NCBI GenBank assembly: GCA_934177485.1
Contig: CAKPPF010000013.1
Coordinates: forward strand, 1 to 18,999
Reading direction: 5' to 3'
Length of the DNA stretch: 18,999 nucleotides
Source of the DNA: an uncultured Clostridia bacterium
GTDB taxonomy: Bacteria; Bacillota; Clostridia; TANB77; CAG-508
In this document: positions 15,942-18,999 of the stretch, piece after piece
Position numbering within the stretch: position 1 is the first letter of the stretch
Layout: every line of letters starts with the position of its first letter
Notes under the pieces: generated by a model
Database searches by the model: none
Seen by the model: only the letters and a program-made list of their open reading frames with translations
Told to the model about the DNA's origin: nothing
Program-made: the position numbers and the translations under genes

Positions 15942-17651
15942 TTACATTTTATTTGGCATATCTATTCCAAGCAAATTCATACCAATCTTTAATACTAAAC
16001 CTGTAATATATGTTATATGTATTCTTGCATTTCTCTCTTCTAAATCATCAACTAATATCTTATATTCATTATAATAATTGCTGTATGCTTTAGATAATTC
16101 AATAAGATATCTTGCCAATATTGATGGTTCATTTTTCATTGCTGACTGCTTAATTATATCTTGGAAATTATATATTAACTTTATAATTTTAACTGCCTCT
16201 TTATTTTCTAATTTTTCTATATTAACATCTTCAGCTTTAGGCAGTTCTTTTATATTTTGTATAATACTATTGGTACGTACATATGTATATTGTATGTATG
16301 GCCCAGTTTCTCCACTAAAATTAAGTATTGAATCCCAATCAAAAATCTGATCTTTGATTATTGTTGTACATATATTGCAAAATGTTATAGCTCCAATTCC
16401 AATTATTTGAGCATTCTGTTTTTTGTCTTGCATATTTGGATTTTTCTCTTCTATTATTTTTTCTACTCGAGATATTGCTTCATTTAAAAGTTCATTTACC
16501 TTAACAACGTTTCCTTCTCTTGTAGACATTTTTCCATCTTTTAAATGTACCATACCATAAGAAACATGTTCTAGTCCATTTGTATATTTTTCATCAAGTC
16601 CTAGTAGTTTTGCTACTTCAAAAATCTGTTTAAAATGTAAATTCTGTTCATAAGCAACGACATATAAACATTTATCAAAATCATAAGTTCTAGCTCTATA
16701 TAATATAGCTGCTAAATCCCTTGTAGCATATGTTGAGGAATCATTAGATTTTTTTATCATACATACGCCAAGTTTTTTATCTTCTAAATCAATAATTTTT
16801 GCGCCTTCAGATTCAACTAATTTTCCCGATTCATTTAATAATTCAACTACTTCTCCCATTTTATCAGAATAAAATGCTTCTCCATTTAATGAATCAAACT
16901 TTACTCCTAAAATATCATAAATTCTATTAAACTCTTTTAAGCTAAGTTCTTTAAATTTATTCCAAATTTCTACACAGTATGGATCTTTATCTTCTAATTT
17001 TTTGAAATTATCTCTGCATCTTTCTAAAACATTTTCATCTTTCTTACATAGTTCGTTTATTCTAACATAAATTTTTGTAAGTTCTTCAATTGGATTTTCA
17101 TCTATGTTATACTCGCTACCCCATAGTTTATATCCTTCAATCATTTTTCCAAATTGAGTTCCATAATCTCCTAAGTGATTTATACTAATAGTATTATATC
17201 CTAAATATTTATACATATTATATAAAGAATGACCTATTAAAGTATTTCTTAAATGCCCAATATGAAATGGTTTAGCAATATTAGGTGATGAATATTCAAC
17301 CAATACCGTTTTTCCATTTCCAATATTAGATTTACCATAATTATCTTTTTCTTTCTCTATTTCGTTAATTGTATTTATAATTAAGCATTTCTTATTTATA
17401 TAAAAATTAAGATATCCACCAGCAACATTAATCTTTTCAATTAAATCTTCATTTTTTTCAATTTTAGACTTTAAATCTTCTGCTATAATTTGAGGTGCTT
17501 TTTTAAGTTCCTTAGCTAATCTAAAACATGGAAATGCATAATCTCCCATTTCATCATTAGGAGGTGTTTCTATATATTGTTCTATTCCAACATAATTAAT
17601 GTTTGTATTATTTGATATAATTTTTGCTATTTCTTCTTTAAAATTTATCAT
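15942..17651 (-). CDS. argS: Arginyl-tRNA synthetase
   Basis: This 569-residue class I synthetase charges tRNA-Arg. The N-terminal ArgS additional domain (about 1-110) ends with GGYLNFYIN. The catalytic domain has SSPNIAKPFHIGHLRNT (HIGH at 130-133), NHLGDYGTQFG (158-168), AYEQNLHFKQ (333-342) and the ArgS-type KMSKS variant KMSTREGN (374-381). A helical anticodon-binding domain ends with the typical LGIDMPNKM tail. All parts expected of a full ArgS are present. AAGGAG precedes the ATG at 17651 by about 8 bases, with a strong promoter just upstream. It is the promoter-proximal gene of the apparent operon; only 16 bases separate its stop from the TTG of the tagB-like gene, and no terminator lies between them. 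Confidence 0.96.
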   Translation of the reverse strand: MINFKEEIAKIISNNTNINYVGIEQYIETPPNDEMGDYAFPCFRLAKELKKAPQIIAEDLKSKIEKNEDLIEKINVAGGYLNFYINKKCLIINTINEIEKEKDNYGKSNIGNGKTVLVEYSSPNIAKPFHIGHLRNTLIGHSLYNMYKYLGYNTISINHLGDYGTQFGKMIEGYKLWGSEYNIDENPIEELTKIYVRINELCKKDENVLERCRDNFKKLEDKDPYCVEIWNKFKELSLKEFNRIYDILGVKFDSLNGEAFYSDKMGEVVELLNESGKLVESEGAKIIDLEDKKLGVCMIKKSNDSSTYATRDLAAILYRARTYDFDKCLYVVAYEQNLHFKQIFEVAKLLGLDEKYTNGLEHVSYGMVHLKDGKMSTREGNVVKVNELLNEAISRVEKIIEEKNPNMQDKKQNAQIIGIGAITFCNICTTIIKDQIFDWDSILNFSGETGPYIQYTYVRTNSIIQNIKELPKAEDVNIEKLENKEAVKIIKLIYNFQDIIKQSAMKNEPSILARYLIELSKAYSNYYNEYKILVDDLEERNARIHITYITGLVLKIGMNLLGIDMPNKM

Positions 17652-17678
17652 TTTACTTGCTCCTTTTTTAATAAACTT

Positions 17679-17707
17679 ATTATACTAAAAAAAGAACATA
17701 TATGCAA
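17679..17707 (-). promoter_or_regulatory. Sigma-A-type promoter of argS / wall-polymer operon
   Basis: On the minus strand, TTGCAT (17702-17707), 17 bases, then a perfect TATAAT (17679-17684). Transcription would start near 17672, giving a leader of about 20 bases before the argS start. The -35 box lies in the loop and 3' arm of the preceding terminator hairpin, and the spacer is largely the terminator U-tract. Confidence 0.72.
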
Positions 17708-17724
17708 GCATATACGTTCTTTTT
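17689..17724 (-). terminator. Intrinsic terminator of the cysteine-rich protein gene
   Basis: A near-perfect 17-bp inverted repeat (17689-17705 with 17708-17724, one G-U pair on the minus strand) with a 2-base loop starts 6 bases past the stop codon. On the minus strand the right arm runs into a T-rich tract. Its plus-strand copy also ends in Ts. Confidence 0.8.
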
Positions 17725-17730
17725 ATTTGA

Positions 17731-18159
17731 TTATAAGCTCAAAAAAATATTTTTTCCCTTATGTGAGATTCTTGAATCACAGCTTTTAAGAAAAATATTA
17801 ATTTCTTCACATTTTTCATGTGATTGATTTAAGATATTTTTACTAATAAGGCTTTGGTACTTACTGCATCTGATTGAGTATTTAACATAATTGTCCTGGT
17901 TAGTTAAAGCACAAAATACAGCAATATCATTTTCAACTGTAATGAAAAAATCTTCAACAAGAACTCCAGTATTTTCAAAAGCTCTTAAGCATGCTTTAGA
18001 AAGATTTTCACGTACTTGATTACTAATGTTCTTTTCGCAATCTTTATCACGATAAAACCTTTCCTTTCCTGTTTTTCTACAAGCCGTAAAACTTACAGTA
18101 CTTGCAAAAAACATGACTCCTATTAACGCAATAGTTATAATACATTCAACTTTTTTCAT
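17731..18159 (-). CDS. Small cysteine-rich exported protein, function unknown
   Basis: I do not recognise this 142-residue protein. It starts MKKVECIITIALIGVMFFAS, a basic N-terminus and hydrophobic stretch typical of a signal sequence, ending in SFTAC at Cys27. That is an imperfect lipobox (Phe at -3), so it may be a lipoprotein or an ordinary secreted protein. The mature part has cysteines at 41, 57, 83, 98, 117 and 127, an even number that could form three disulfides outside the cell. The segment around 50-105 suggests alternating helix and strands (VEDFFITVENDIAVFCAL). The start is secure: GGAGG 5 bases upstream and a strong promoter 50 bases upstream. It has its own promoter and terminator, so it is a single-gene transcription unit. 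Confidence 0.7.
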   Translation of the reverse strand: MKKVECIITIALIGVMFFASTVSFTACRKTGKERFYRDKDCEKNISNQVRENLSKACLRAFENTGVLVEDFFITVENDIAVFCALTNQDNYVKYSIRCSKYQSLISKNILNQSHEKCEEINIFLKSCDSRISHKGKNIFLSL

Positions 18160-18210
18160 AATGTTCCTCCATAAGATGTATTTTTTCTTTCAAGAAAAAG
18201 TTGCATTTAT

Positions 18211-18239
18211 ATTATATCATTAAAATGTAATATCGTCAA
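18211..18239 (-). promoter_or_regulatory. Sigma-A-type promoter of the cysteine-rich protein gene
   Basis: On the minus strand, TTGACG (18234-18239), 17 bases, TATAAT (18211-18216). Transcription would start near 18204, giving a leader of about 45 bases that ends in a GGAGG ribosome binding site. Confidence 0.78.
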
Positions 18240-18297
18240 ATTATGTTACTATATCTTTTTTCACAGTTAATTATATATTATAGCTTTTATATTTAAA

Positions 18298-18384
18298 CTA
18301 TGATAGACTGGTTAGTAATGTATATGTCTTTCCTCCATATACTATTTGATTATCTTTTCCAGAAACAATACTTACTCCGCTGTG
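18298..18384 (-). other. Displaced C-terminal reading frame of the pilin-like gene (+1 shift)
   Basis: Directly after the point where the upstream frame drifts into a short odd tail (RSKYCFWKR), the +1 frame opens after a TAA at 18385-18387. It reads HSGVSIVSGKDNQIVYGGKT and continues to a stop at 18298-18300. Its composition and strand-rich pattern look like a natural protein end, so it is most simply the original C-terminus cut off by a one-base insertion or two-base deletion near 18375-18387. Confidence 0.5.
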
Positions 18385-18999
18385 TTAGTAATTGTTCTTC
18401 TACTGTTTCTCCATTTTCATTACTTAAATGATGGTTTTCTCCATCTACATTAAGTTCAGTTAAAAATTTATTATTTTCAGAATCGTAATTTACTTTTATA
18501 AAAATATTGTCTTGATTTTCATCACAATAATATATTCCAGAATATACAGGTGAGTTTTCTATTTTTTCTGTTTGATATCTAAATTCTATGTCATCTCTTG
18601 CAGTTGCTGTAGATACTACACTTTCATCCTCAATAAATTCAATGTTTTTGCCTGATGATTTAGTTCTAATAGTTTTTAATAGCGACTCTGAATTTGCAAT
18701 TCCAAAAATATTTGATATAGTACAGTTATCGCTACCAATATTTTGCAAACATATATATAATTTATAATTTTTGTAAAATATCATTCCCATACCAGAACCA
18801 CTAAAATCTCCAGTATATTCATATATATATCCATATTTAACTTCATTATCTTCAGCATTTTGTTTGAAATTTTCACTAATTAGCTTTTCATATTCTGATA
18901 ATTTTTCTGTTTCGTTTGTTCTTCCTTGGTTATAAGCATCTCTTCCATTTTTAGCATATTCCAATATCTTATTATTATTTATTGATGTTATTGCTACTA
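18350..18999 (-). CDS. Type IV pilin-like (prepilin-type) protein, 5'-truncated by window edge and probably frameshifted
   Basis: The frame is open to the window edge, so the true start is not in the window. A TTG at 18964 gives a 204-residue reading, but 11 more in-frame codons precede it (VAITSINNNKILEYAKNGRD). That segment matches the end of the long hydrophobic helix of Clostridia prepilin-like proteins, where ...AxxAIxxLxxxNGIIxKAxxAxxxxxxAxxxE is usual; the K/R x3 methylation motif would lie outside the window. The globular part is strand-rich: YGYIYEYTGDFSGSGMGMIF, VNYDSENNKFLTELNVDG. The frame ends at 18350, but the natural C-terminus seems to lie in the +1 frame down to 18298. It may thus be a pseudogene, or the shift may be a sequence error. 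The family call is inferred from the helix pattern only. Confidence 0.55.
   Translation of the reverse strand, partial: VAITSINNNKILEYAKNGRDAYNQGRTNETEKLSEYEKLISENFKQNAEDNEVKYGYIYEYTGDFSGSGMGMIFYKNYKLYICLQNIGSDNCTISNIFGIANSESLLKTIRTKSSGKNIEFIEDESVVSTATARDDIEFRYQTEKIENSPVYSGIYYCDENQDNIFIKVNYDSENNKFLTELNVDGENHHLSNENGETVEEQLLTQRSKYCFWKR

Noticed and set aside
16078..16350. Plus-strand frame of 90 codons inside argS
   Set aside because: Antisense to conserved ArgS sequence; no independent support.

Overview
The window is AT-rich DNA (well under one third G+C by eye) with standard-code genes, strong AGGAGG-type ribosome binding sites, a YlbF-family protein, a YugP-like zinc peptidase and a teichoic-acid-type locus. 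This points to a low-GC Gram-positive Bacillota, most likely an uncultured-type Clostridia. Species cannot be told from the sequence. Every gene I accept lies on the minus strand, so transcription runs from high to low coordinates. No gene-free stretch exceeds about 250 bases.

Right edge (18999 to 17652): a 5'-truncated gene whose start resembles the helix of Clostridia type IV pilin-like proteins, with its last ~26 codons shifted into another frame. Next come a clear sigma-A promoter and a small cysteine-rich exported protein of unknown function. That gene ends in a strong intrinsic terminator whose 3' arm carries the -35 box of the next promoter.

Core (17651 to 3490): eleven tightly packed genes (gaps of 2 to 37 bases, one 35-base overlap) that look like one operon ending at a terminator just after galE. 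Order: argS; a TagB-like and a TagF-like CDP-glycerol glycerophosphotransferase; tagD (CDP-glycerol synthesis); a membrane-anchored five-bladed beta-propeller; two large proteins that each join a TagF-type domain to a GT4-type glycosyltransferase domain; the TagG/TagH exporter; an eukaryotic-type UDP-sugar pyrophosphorylase (UAP1-like); and galE. A coherent reading is that TagD makes CDP-glycerol, TagB/TagF-type enzymes build a glycerol-phosphate chain on the membrane, the fusion proteins alternate or decorate it with sugars, the pyrophosphorylase and GalE supply UDP-sugars, and TagGH exports the polymer. The linkage-unit genes tagO and tagA are not in the window.

Left part (3489 to 1): a GT4 glycosyltransferase followed by a ylbF-family gene and a terminator; a YugP-like membrane zinc peptidase; a decayed fragment of an MmcQ/YjbR-family gene; and the N-terminal part of an NAD(P)-dependent SDR/epimerase cut by the window edge. 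Two intergenic regions here each hold the same pair of small palindromic repeats, in opposite order.
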